10,609 bases of DNA from positions 1 through 10,609 of the forward strand of contig CADCPU010000460.1 of NCBI GenBank assembly GCA_902803365.1, read 5' to 3'. Every line of letters begins with the position of its first letter. Within the stretch, counting starts at the first letter, position 1. This document shows positions 1 through 6,123 of the stretch, piece after piece. The DNA is from Oscillospiraceae bacterium (GTDB lineage: Bacteria > Bacillota_A > Clostridia > Saccharofermentanales > Saccharofermentanaceae). The position numbers and the translations under genes are program-made. Below the pieces are notes generated by a model. It was given only the letters and a program-made list of their open reading frames with translations, was not told the origin of the DNA and did not search any database.

Positions 1-25
1 AACACGGATACGGGAGGTAGGACAT

Positions 26-826
26 ATGACTATCAATAAGAAACTCAAACTGTTTACGATCACGGGAGCACTCATCACGTCAGTACTATTTACAGGCTGT
101 CACCTGCCGACGGGCAATCAAGAATATGATCTTCCCGATAAGCCGCGAAACTTCGTAAAAACAGAAGACGAGAGTATGGACTCAATGGTGATCACTATCG
201 ACGGCAGAACATACGCACCGTTCGGCAAAGTCGATCAGAGAATGGATCAGGGCACTGTAAGAGAGTGTCTCGGCTATATCGACGGAGATAAAGACGACAG
301 AGTCTATACCATCTCACAAGATCCCCATGACAATTACATCATGATCAAATACGTCGGCGGCGTGATGGATCAACCTGAATTCTGGAGAGACATCGCGACA
401 CGCGGAGAAGACATCTTCACTCCTGAATTCATTGCCGATCTCGGTTACGAGGAATGGGCTGATTCCGGCATTTATTCTGAACTGGCGACATTTGATATCA
501 ACGTCACCGTAGATTCTGACGATATTAAGATCCTCACGATGGAATATACGGTCAACGGCAGACCCGGAGGAGGTCTTCAGTGCGGTTATATGGACGGTTC
601 CTCGCTGGAGAGCGGACTTGTCCATTGCTACGAGATAGATGAGATCGCACTCGAGGACAAAGTCGAGAAAGGTGCCTCATTTGAAACTGAGATCAGCTTC
701 ATCATAACAGCGCAGGACGGCAACAACTATAAAGCCGAAGGCAGCTACAATGGCGAAGCAGCCCTCGGCTCCAGTATCGATCTTAAGATCTCCGGTGACA
801 GCGAAAACGGCTATCACCTAACCTGA
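26..826 (+). CDS. Lipoprotein of unknown function
   Basis: Predicted exported lipoprotein of 266 residues. The N-terminus has a Lys-rich n-region (NKKLKLK-like, residues 4-8), a hydrophobic stretch (about 9-23) and a lipobox-like LFTGC with the lipidated Cys at residue 25; Phe at -3 is slightly off consensus. The ATG is set by a clear ribosome binding site GGGAGG at 12-17, 8 nt upstream. The mature part is acidic and rich in Asp, Gly and Tyr, with alternating strand-like segments (for example VITIDGRTYAPFG around 54-67) and no catalytic motif I recognise. Two Cys residues in the second half (near 186 and 201) could form a disulfide. The promoter lies left of the window, so operon membership is unknown. 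Its stop codon touches the stop codon of the convergent PEBP gene. I do not recognise the family; a solute-binding or surface-adhesion role is possible but unsupported. Confidence 0.85.
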   Translation: MTINKKLKLFTITGALITSVLFTGCHLPTGNQEYDLPDKPRNFVKTEDESMDSMVITIDGRTYAPFGKVDQRMDQGTVRECLGYIDGDKDDRVYTISQDPHDNYIMIKYVGGVMDQPEFWRDIATRGEDIFTPEFIADLGYEEWADSGIYSELATFDINVTVDSDDIKILTMEYTVNGRPGGGLQCGYMDGSSLESGLVHCYEIDEIALEDKVEKGASFETEISFIITAQDGNNYKAEGSYNGEAALGSSIDLKISGDSENGYHLT

Positions 827-1513
827 TCAGTCATTTGTAAATGTACCGGACAGCTGTCCATACGAGATTATATTGCCGCTGTTACCGTCAGCGTCGATAT
901 CAAGTCCTCTAAGGAACTCGGGAGCCTTTGGAGCAGATGCATTAACATTTCCCTTGACTCTCTCGACAGGTGCTTTCAAAGCAACTACATAGATGTCATA
1001 AGTATGCACTGTTCCGGCCGGCGGATAAGGACCGACGTAACCCTTTTGAGCCCAGCCCTGAGTAAGATCAGTCTCTGTTACTTCATCAGCTTTCCAATGC
1101 ATCCAGTAACCTGCATCAAGATCGATCATGTAGATCACATAAAGCGCCGCGCCATCGACAGGTTCCCATGACAGTGACGGTGATACATTCTCGCCTTTGT
1201 CGGTATTAGAGATAACATCATTCCACACACCGTCATTAAGATCAGTCGAGGTAAGATCAAAACGCTCAAATCCGTTGAGGATATCAGCAGGATCGATAGT
1301 TACTGCAGTAACAGTCTCAGCAGCGGCAGTCTCTTCTGTTGTTGCTTCAGTTGCAGCTTCTGTCGTCTCTTCGATCGAAGTCTCAGCAGTAGTCGTTGCC
1401 GTTGTCGTAGCTTCAGTTGCAGACGTCTCGGTAGTCTCAGTATCATCGGAGCATCCTGCCAGACTTGAGATCATGCAAACGCCCAGCAACCCTGCGATCA
1501 GTTTCTTTTTCAT
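827..1513 (-). CDS. YbhB/YbcL-family (PEBP-fold) lipoprotein
   Basis: 228-residue lipoprotein with a phosphatidylethanolamine-binding-protein fold. A signal peptide with a perfect lipobox LAGC (Cys21) is followed by a low-complexity Thr/Glu/Ala linker (about 22-73) that probably spans the cell wall. The PEBP domain covers about 82-228. Visible motifs are NVSPSLSW (109-116), the DPDxP-like segment DLDAGYWMHW (131-140, with the usual Pro replaced) and the ligand-pocket signature GPYPPAGTVHTYDIY (161-175). I chose the ATG at 1513 because GGAAAGG at 1523-1529 sits 9 nt upstream; the in-frame TTG at 1531 would place that site inside the gene. The family binds small anionic ligands, and some eukaryotic members inhibit proteases (yeast carboxypeptidase Y inhibitor); bacterial function is poorly defined. 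It lies 45 nt downstream of a serpin lipoprotein gene. A perfect TATAAT at 1543-1548 and an inverted repeat precede it. A protease-related role is inference from context. Confidence 0.9.
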   Translation of the reverse strand: MKKKLIAGLLGVCMISSLAGCSDDTETTETSATEATTTATTTAETSIEETTEAATEATTEETAAAETVTAVTIDPADILNGFERFDLTSTDLNDGVWNDVISNTDKGENVSPSLSWEPVDGAALYVIYMIDLDAGYWMHWKADEVTETDLTQGWAQKGYVGPYPPAGTVHTYDIYVVALKAPVERVKGNVNASAPKAPEFLRGLDIDADGNSGNIISYGQLSGTFTND

Positions 1514-1547
1514 AATGTGTTTCCTTTCCAAAAGATAAACACATTAT
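1512..1547 (-). promoter_or_regulatory. Inverted repeat over -10 box, RBS and start codon of PEBP gene
   Basis: Perfect 11-bp inverted repeat: ATAATGTGTTT at 1512-1522 and AAACACATTAT at 1537-1547, separated by 14 nt. Read on the minus strand, the first arm contains most of the TATAAT -10 box, the loop holds the GGAAAGG ribosome binding site, and the second arm ends inside the ATG. It can act as a DNA operator or, in transcripts that start further upstream, as an RNA hairpin that hides the start codon. No U-tract follows, so it is not an intrinsic terminator. Confidence 0.6.
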
Positions 1548-1548
1548 A
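1543..1548 (-). promoter_or_regulatory. Candidate -10 box of the PEBP gene
   Basis: The minus strand reads TATAAT, a perfect -10 match, 29 nt before the start codon and inside the 45-nt gap after the serpin stop. No good -35 box sits at 17 nt; TTAACA (5 of 6 to consensus) lies 21 nt upstream, inside the serpin 3' end, which is too far for a normal promoter. A start point near 1536 is expected if it is used, giving a leader of roughly 22 nt. Confidence 0.45.
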
Positions 1549-1558
1549 CACGAACTTA

Positions 1559-2815
1559 TCAGTTTACACTGTTAACTGTTCCGATGAAGACCGGGGTCCC
1601 GCTCTGCGTGTCGATTATCATATAGGCGAATGGCCTGTTGAGGTAGATATAGACCTCCTCTTCAGGAGGCATGGAAGCCGATGCTGACAAGCATCCCGTC
1701 GTTACGGCAGATGCCTTCGTTCCTTCTCTGTCCACTTCGATGTGAGTCTTGTGGATGATCTTCGATATGAACAGATCGCCATCGCACATATTGGACAGAT
1801 CTGCATCAGAGGTAAAAACATCGTTCATTCCGAGACTTTTCAATACTCCTTCAAAATCCTCATTTGAATAATCAGAATAGAATTCAGGAATCCTTGTATA
1901 GACCCGGGCTATGGCCGGATTACTCATCAATTCTTCATAGTCCGCCGCACTAAAGTCCGCCATGAACTCATTGGCGCTGATCGACTCATCTTTCGGAAGG
2001 ACAGCAAAGAACATATATCCGTTATACGCATAAGACTTGCCAAAAGCGATCGCCTTGTCTGTCTCGTAGTACTTTCCTTCGTATCCGTCGAGCATCGTTA
2101 CTTTTTGTTCGTTTCCGTCCGAAGTCGTAAAAGTCTCATCCGGAAGGATCGAGTTCTCGCTGTACTGCTTGGCCCAAGCACCTTCGAATGTGATGGTATT
2201 GATCAGGACCGCAATATCATCAGGATCAAGTGAAGATAAGACAACAGGGATCATTCCGTCTGTCTTCTCGTCGACCCACTTGTTGATCTCCTTAAGGGTC
2301 GAATTATTAAACGGTTTCTCATCGACCTGCGCATCAAAAGTCTCCGATACATAGTCGATATATTTCTGATAGAGTTGAACCTTCGAATCATCATTAATGA
2401 AGACACCGTTTGCGATCTTCAGATTATCATCTGACAGTTTTGAGAGGAAGCTGTAATACGAAGCCGCAAAGCCAATGGCCTCGCTGCCGGTTGCTCCCGG
2501 GACCAGTACGGAGCCCATCTCATCCAGTGTATTGCCGCTCGCACCGCTTTCGATCATTGACATTGCGAACAAGATCGAAGCGGGAGATATCATAACATTC
2601 TGCCCATCATTTTTCTCACAGCATTTTCCCATGGAATCGAAAACAAAATCCATGTAGCCGTCATCTTTAATGCCCGTTTTGATCGATAAAGCAGCAGCGT
2701 TGTTTACGAACTTATCTTCGCTTGCGATGTAGTTGACTCGTCCGCCTGTACATCCTGCCAGGCTTGCCATAAAGATCACCGATGTTACTGCTGCCGCCAA
2801 AGTTTTTTTATACAT
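1559..2815 (-). CDS. Serpin (family I4) lipoprotein
   Basis: 418-residue lipoprotein serpin, predicted to sit on the outer face of the membrane and trap target serine (or cysteine) proteases as a covalent suicide inhibitor. A signal peptide ends in the lipobox LAGC (Cys22). The serpin fold fills about 50-418: NVMISPASILFAMSM (73-87) with SGASGNT, INKWVDEKTDGMI (177-189), ITFEGAWAKQY (208-218), the breach and hinge segment IEVDREGTKASAV (359-371) and the C-terminal NRPFAYMIID (393-402). Hinge positions P12-P9 are small (A, S, A, V), as in inhibitory serpins. The scissile region CLSASAS (375-381) puts Ser or Ala near P1, which suggests an elastase- or subtilisin-like target. The ATG is fixed by GGAGGG at 2824-2829, 8 nt upstream. 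It is probably co-oriented with, and may be read through into, the PEBP gene. Bacterial serpins are uncommon but known in gut Clostridia and bifidobacteria; the lipid anchor is inferred from the lipobox. Confidence 0.95.
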   Translation of the reverse strand: MYKKTLAAAVTSVIFMASLAGCTGGRVNYIASEDKFVNNAAALSIKTGIKDDGYMDFVFDSMGKCCEKNDGQNVMISPASILFAMSMIESGASGNTLDEMGSVLVPGATGSEAIGFAASYYSFLSKLSDDNLKIANGVFINDDSKVQLYQKYIDYVSETFDAQVDEKPFNNSTLKEINKWVDEKTDGMIPVVLSSLDPDDIAVLINTITFEGAWAKQYSENSILPDETFTTSDGNEQKVTMLDGYEGKYYETDKAIAFGKSYAYNGYMFFAVLPKDESISANEFMADFSAADYEELMSNPAIARVYTRIPEFYSDYSNEDFEGVLKSLGMNDVFTSDADLSNMCDGDLFISKIIHKTHIEVDREGTKASAVTTGCLSASASMPPEEEVYIYLNRPFAYMIIDTQSGTPVFIGTVNSVN

Positions 2816-2818
2816 ATT

Positions 2819-2878
2819 CTATGCCCTCCTTTACCCGAAAACGATATTGTGATCGTATCTTATAGGCAAAGGGCATAG
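2819..2878 (-). promoter_or_regulatory. Inverted repeat in serpin leader overlapping the RBS
   Basis: Perfect 9-bp arms: CTATGCCCT at 2819-2827 and AGGGCATAG at 2870-2878, 42 nt apart. On the minus-strand transcript the downstream arm covers the last four bases of the GGAGGG ribosome binding site and the spacer to the ATG at 2815. Inside the loop lies a second small dyad, ACGAT (2841-2845) with ATCGT (2852-2856), and a TATAAG hexamer (2859-2864, minus strand) that could be a -10 box, though without a recognisable -35. The structure could limit serpin translation; no known riboswitch fold is apparent. Confidence 0.4.
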
Positions 2879-2930
2879 CCAAAAATGATTTGGTCACAGA
2901 TTACAAAAATACCGAACTAACTTGCAAAGA

Positions 2931-3776
2931 TCAGTCCCCGTTTACAATGGACAAGATAAACTCTGCATCATCATCGTCCAGGATCATTTGATAATTTCCG
3001 CTGGATACTTCAAGCCCTTCTTCTTTCTGCTCAAAGTGAAGATCGATATAATAAAGATCATCAAGCGTATAAAATATTATATAGCCTCCGTTCAGATACT
3101 CGCCGTATCTGGATCCCTTATCCTTGACAAGCTCTACTATCTTTCTTGCACGCTCAGAATCAATACCGTCAACATCAAAATATGCATCATCGTCATTCCT
3201 TGATACACTGGCATAGAACGGAGCTTCGTTCAGATAATAATCGATCGTCTCATCATATTTATCAGACTCGACAAACACACCGGTCATCCTGTCACCATAG
3301 AGGATCGAACTGTCAGCAAGACTGTCAACTTCATAAATAAGGTAATGTGCATCATTAGGTTGTATGAATGCACCTACCTTATGTGAAGAAAAGCGATCCT
3401 GTGTCGTAAGAGCGTGGAGTTCTTCTGCTCTTCGGTAGTGCTTGCCACGGAAATCAAAGCCGTTATTTTCGGACACTTCACCTATATCTTCGATCTCTAT
3501 ACAGTCTTCAGGTGCAAGGTCCGACACCTCAGCCTTGTGCTCGAGCTTGGCATCCAGACTCATACCTGCTACAAGTGCGATCGGTCCGATTCCAACTATT
3601 ATTCCGAGGACCGTGAGGATCACTGCAAATACCTTGAGGACTGCGTGAACTTTCTTCTGTTTCTTTTTGCGAACACCCCAGATGATATCGAGCACGATAC
3701 CGATCGTCAGGATAAAAAGACCGACGATGATAATCACGATATACATCGCGGCAAAGACCATTGCTATAAAAGCCAT
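2931..3776 (-). CDS. Membrane protein with two N-terminal helices and an extracytoplasmic domain
   Basis: 281-residue protein of unrecognised family. Two strongly hydrophobic helices lie at about 4-34 and 47-71, joined by the basic loop RKKKQKK (36-42). By the positive-inside rule that loop is cytoplasmic, so both the short N-terminus and the large C-terminal part (about 75-281) face outside. The C-terminal part is acidic and rich in Asp, Glu and Tyr, with repeated strand-like segments such as GYIIFYTLDDLYYIDLHF (about 231-248), and no Cys pair or catalytic motif. The start is supported by GGGAG at 3787-3791, 10 nt upstream. It begins 22 nt after the stop of the radical SAM gene and is probably the last gene of the AmmeMemo operon, although I see no clear terminator after it. 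Whether it works with that system is unknown; the neighbourhood may be only transcriptional. Confidence 0.85.
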   Translation of the reverse strand: MAFIAMVFAAMYIVIIIVGLFILTIGIVLDIIWGVRKKKQKKVHAVLKVFAVILTVLGIIVGIGPIALVAGMSLDAKLEHKAEVSDLAPEDCIEIEDIGEVSENNGFDFRGKHYRRAEELHALTTQDRFSSHKVGAFIQPNDAHYLIYEVDSLADSSILYGDRMTGVFVESDKYDETIDYYLNEAPFYASVSRNDDDAYFDVDGIDSERARKIVELVKDKGSRYGEYLNGGYIIFYTLDDLYYIDLHFEQKEEGLEVSSGNYQMILDDDDAEFILSIVNGD

Positions 3777-3798
3777 ATTGTATTTTCTCCCTTATCCG

Positions 3799-4623
3799 TC
3801 AACAATTACCTGTATACACATATTTTAACTGTTCACGTGCCACATCGGCAAGCCTGTATATCAATGAGACATCAGTCGCAGATCTGTCACACATATTATA
3901 CCTGGGGAAAAACCTCGATATGTGATATGGGATCCTGTCATCGATATTGGCGATCCACGAAGAAAGTTCTCTTATCTCGTCTTCACTGTCATTCATTCCC
4001 GGAACGATAAGCGTCGTAAGCTCAACGTGGCAACAAGAGGCACTTCGAACTATGAAATCCTTTACGCTGTCGAGATCACCCTTAAGGACTTCGCTGTATG
4101 TCTTATCGGAAAAACTCTTGATATCGATATTCATGGCATCGATATATGGCAGGACCTTGTCAAGGACAGCAAGCTCAGCCGTACCATTCGTCACAAGAAC
4201 ATTCTTAAGCCCCTCAGCCTTGGTCAAAACAGCAGTGTCACGGATGAACTCATATCCGATCAGTGGTTCGTTATATGTAAAAGCAATGCCTATATTTCCC
4301 TTATCGGTATACCTCAATGCGATATCTGCAAGCTGCTCAGGTGTAATGACAGTATCAACATCTTCACCTTTTGACCTCGATATCTCGTGATTCTGGCAAA
4401 ACGGACAGAACAGATTACAACCGTAACTTCCGACTGACAGGATCTTTGATCCGGGATAAAACCTCGCGAGCGGCTTCTTCTCTATAGGATCCAGCGCAAG
4501 CGAGGTTATCCTTCCGTAATTTGCCGCATAGACCTTGCCGTCCCTGCTGCTTCTTGCTCCACAGGCACCGAACTCACCTTCACCGATATTACAATGTCTG
4601 AAGCAGACTTCGCAAACAGCCAT
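3799..4623 (-). CDS. amrS: AmmeMemoRadiSam system radical SAM enzyme
   Basis: 274-residue radical SAM protein. The N-terminus carries a Cys-rich segment (Cys4, Cys7, Cys11, Cys21) in the family pattern CxxCxxxCxIxEGxxGxC. The catalytic CxxxCxxC for the 4Fe-4S/SAM cluster is CNLFCPFC at 69-76, followed by QNHEIS, both typical of this family and of related pyruvate-formate-lyase-activating-like enzymes. LDPIEKKPL (44-52) and FYPGS (55-59) are further family hallmarks. TNGT and DIKSF segments follow at about 145-148 and 167-171. The family is named after its genome partners, an AMMECR1 domain and a Memo domain; its substrate is unknown to me. Both partners are encoded as one fused protein immediately upstream, with a 1-nt gap (stop 4625-4627, ATG 4621-4623), so translation is probably coupled. 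A membrane protein gene follows 22 nt downstream. Confidence 0.95.
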   Translation of the reverse strand: MAVCEVCFRHCNIGEGEFGACGARSSRDGKVYAANYGRITSLALDPIEKKPLARFYPGSKILSVGSYGCNLFCPFCQNHEISRSKGEDVDTVITPEQLADIALRYTDKGNIGIAFTYNEPLIGYEFIRDTAVLTKAEGLKNVLVTNGTAELAVLDKVLPYIDAMNIDIKSFSDKTYSEVLKGDLDSVKDFIVRSASCCHVELTTLIVPGMNDSEDEIRELSSWIANIDDRIPYHISRFFPRYNMCDRSATDVSLIYRLADVAREQLKYVYTGNC

Positions 4624-4624
4624 A

Positions 4625-6007
4625 TCACTTATACCTTACGACTTCAAATCTCTGCAGGCGATAATCGTCTGACGGTGTGATTCCGCCCTTCCTCATCGCT
4701 ATACTGATCTGATCTTCCACGGTATCAACGCCTTCGAGATCCGGCAACAACAGTCCGCGTCTTGACCCGCACGAGACGATGACACCGTATCGCTTAACAT
4801 CCAGCTGATCAGGACCGTCAATATACTCGGGACTTCCCAACACGTCTACATTGATCTCGAGAAGATCGAGCTCGTCTTCCCTCACAGGCTGAAATCTCGG
4901 ATCGCGCGACACGGCACTTATTCCGTTACTGATTATCTCTTCAGCGATCGAATCCTCAACAGGCCCGATCGTACCGATACACCCTCTGAGCATACCGTTC
5001 TTATGGATTGAAACAAAAGCACCTGCCCTGCTGTTTAATGCTTCGGCCGGAAGCTCAGCTTCAAACTCGCTCAAGTCCAGCCTGTTATGAGTCTTGACGA
5101 ACTTCTCGACAGCAGCACGCGCCAGCTTAACATATGGCGAAGAATCGTTTTCGCGCGTCCTAAGCTTGTCTTCCATTACCTTAAGGAAACACCTGTTTGA
5201 GTGTGCTACACCGGGCTCGAAAATACACACTCCGTATCCGACACCCGTTACATCCTGATGCGACAGGACTTTCGCCTTAGCGTCAACACCGTCAAATGTA
5301 CCTGCCATTATAACGAACGATCTGTGCCCGCATTCCGCAGCCTTATCAAGAAGATCCTCGTCAAATTCGAGCATTCCTCCGAAGTCCGCTTTAGAAGCTG
5401 CCTCCATTATCTTTCCGTCATATAAAGGCCCCATAGGATCAAAGCCATATGGACCGTAGTCCTTAAGCTTATGCGACAGATCACCGCTTGCAACTATAAC
5501 GGTCTTTCTTCCGAGTCTTTCTGCCACGGACTTAATATACATTCCCAGTTTATAGTGATCAGTAAGCGGCAGACCTGACAGACCTATCCTGATGATCTTG
5601 CCGCCATTATAGAACTTACGGATAAAATAGAGCGGCACCAAAGTTCCGTGATCAAGAGTATTGTCGCGCTCTCCGCGGGTACCTCCGGGGAAACCGTCAG
5701 TCGAAAGCATTTTTGCAAGTTCGGTAACAAACTCCGTATCATAACTCTCGGTAAACTTTACCTCAGGCGCTCCAAACCTGCCGAAGTCGCCATAAGCCCC
5801 TGTACCGGGCGAGATATGAAAATAGTCCGAATACATAACCGAGTGAGGACTGATGATTACTATAGTGTCAGGCGCGATCCGTGCGATATGCCGTGCGACA
5901 TTCTCGTAAGCCTCAGTTGTCTCCCTGATCTTTTCTTCACTGCCTCTGCCGACATTAGGAATTATCATCGGCGGATGAGGCACCATATATCCTGCTTTGA
6001 TCCCCAT
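4625..6007 (-). CDS. amrA: Fused Memo/LigB-like and AMMECR1 domain protein (AmmeMemoRadiSam protein A)
   Basis: 460-residue cytoplasmic fusion. Residues 1 to about 265 resemble class III extradiol dioxygenase subunit B (LigB) and Memo proteins: HPP at 11-13, SPHS at 53-56, DHGTLVPLYF at 119-128 and SGDLSHKL at 174-181. His11, His55, His120 and His179 are candidate metal or active-site residues. Residues about 288-460 are an AMMECR1 domain with the hallmark LRGCIG at 340-345 and SRDPRFQPV at 367-375. AMMECR1 is conserved from archaea to humans; its biochemical role is not settled, and the Memo-like domain may be catalytic or may bind a metal. Two-domain fusions next to the radical SAM gene recur in Clostridia. 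The ATG at 6007 follows AGAGG at about 6017-6021, 9 nt upstream. A TATAAT at 6040-6045 supports this as first gene of the operon. No frameshift is visible at the domain junction (about 266-287). Confidence 0.92.
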   Translation of the reverse strand: MGIKAGYMVPHPPMIIPNVGRGSEEKIRETTEAYENVARHIARIAPDTIVIISPHSVMYSDYFHISPGTGAYGDFGRFGAPEVKFTESYDTEFVTELAKMLSTDGFPGGTRGERDNTLDHGTLVPLYFIRKFYNGGKIIRIGLSGLPLTDHYKLGMYIKSVAERLGRKTVIVASGDLSHKLKDYGPYGFDPMGPLYDGKIMEAASKADFGGMLEFDEDLLDKAAECGHRSFVIMAGTFDGVDAKAKVLSHQDVTGVGYGVCIFEPGVAHSNRCFLKVMEDKLRTRENDSSPYVKLARAAVEKFVKTHNRLDLSEFEAELPAEALNSRAGAFVSIHKNGMLRGCIGTIGPVEDSIAEEIISNGISAVSRDPRFQPVREDELDLLEINVDVLGSPEYIDGPDQLDVKRYGVIVSCGSRRGLLLPDLEGVDTVEDQISIAMRKGGITPSDDYRLQRFEVVRYK

Positions 6008-6039
6008 ATCCCCTTACCTCTCATTTTTCATATGTTGAC

Positions 6040-6068
6040 ATTATAACACTCACCGCCGCCATTCCTAA
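6040..6068 (-). promoter_or_regulatory. Promoter of the AmmeMemo operon
   Basis: Minus strand: perfect TATAAT -10 box at 6040-6045, a 17-nt spacer, and TTAGGA (3 of 6 to consensus) at 6063-6068 as a weak -35. Start of transcription is expected near 6033, leaving a leader of about 26 nt before the ATG at 6007. Confidence 0.5.
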
Positions 6069-6075
6069 ATTATTC

Positions 6076-6104
6076 TTAATATCTCGCCGTAAAAGGTGTA
6101 AAAT
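6076..6104 (+). promoter_or_regulatory. Promoter of the rightward three-gene operon
   Basis: TTAATA (4 of 6) at 6076-6081, a 17-nt spacer and TAAAAT (5 of 6) at 6099-6104. Transcription would start near 6111, only a few bases before the GAGAGG ribosome binding site at 6113-6118, so the leader is very short. It lies back to back with the promoter of the leftward AmmeMemo operon, with 7 nt between the two -35 boxes. Confidence 0.45.
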
Positions 6105-6123
6105 CTTTCACAGAGAGGTGTTT

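Noticed and set aside
848..859. Perfect 12-bp palindrome GGACAGCTGTCC near the convergent stops
   Set aside because: It has no loop and no T-tract and encodes conserved-looking residues of the PEBP C-terminus, so it is not a credible terminator; likely a coding coincidence.
1514..1531. TTG start at 1531 for the PEBP lipoprotein
   Set aside because: The GGAAAGG ribosome binding site would fall inside the gene; the ATG at 1513 has correct spacing and begins a normal lipoprotein signal.
1197..1538. Plus-strand open frame rich in Val, Ser and Ala
   Set aside because: It is the mirror of the Thr/Glu/Ala linker and signal peptide of the PEBP lipoprotein; low-complexity coding DNA often leaves such an open antisense frame.
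2879..2893. Small hairpin CCAAA/TTTGG after the 281-residue membrane protein gene
   Set aside because: Five A/T-rich pairs with no T-run after it on the minus strand; too weak to call a terminator.
2897..2926. Possible serpin promoter TTGCAA, 18-nt spacer, TAATCT on the minus strand
   Set aside because: The -10 matches only 3 of 6 positions and the spacer is not optimal; too weak to list as a feature, although serpin must have a promoter or be read through from upstream.
3414..4010. Long plus-strand open frame of 198 codons
   Set aside because: It lies antisense to the membrane protein and amrS genes, is rich in Cys, His and Tyr in an unnatural way, has no ribosome binding site and spans the junction between two well-supported genes.
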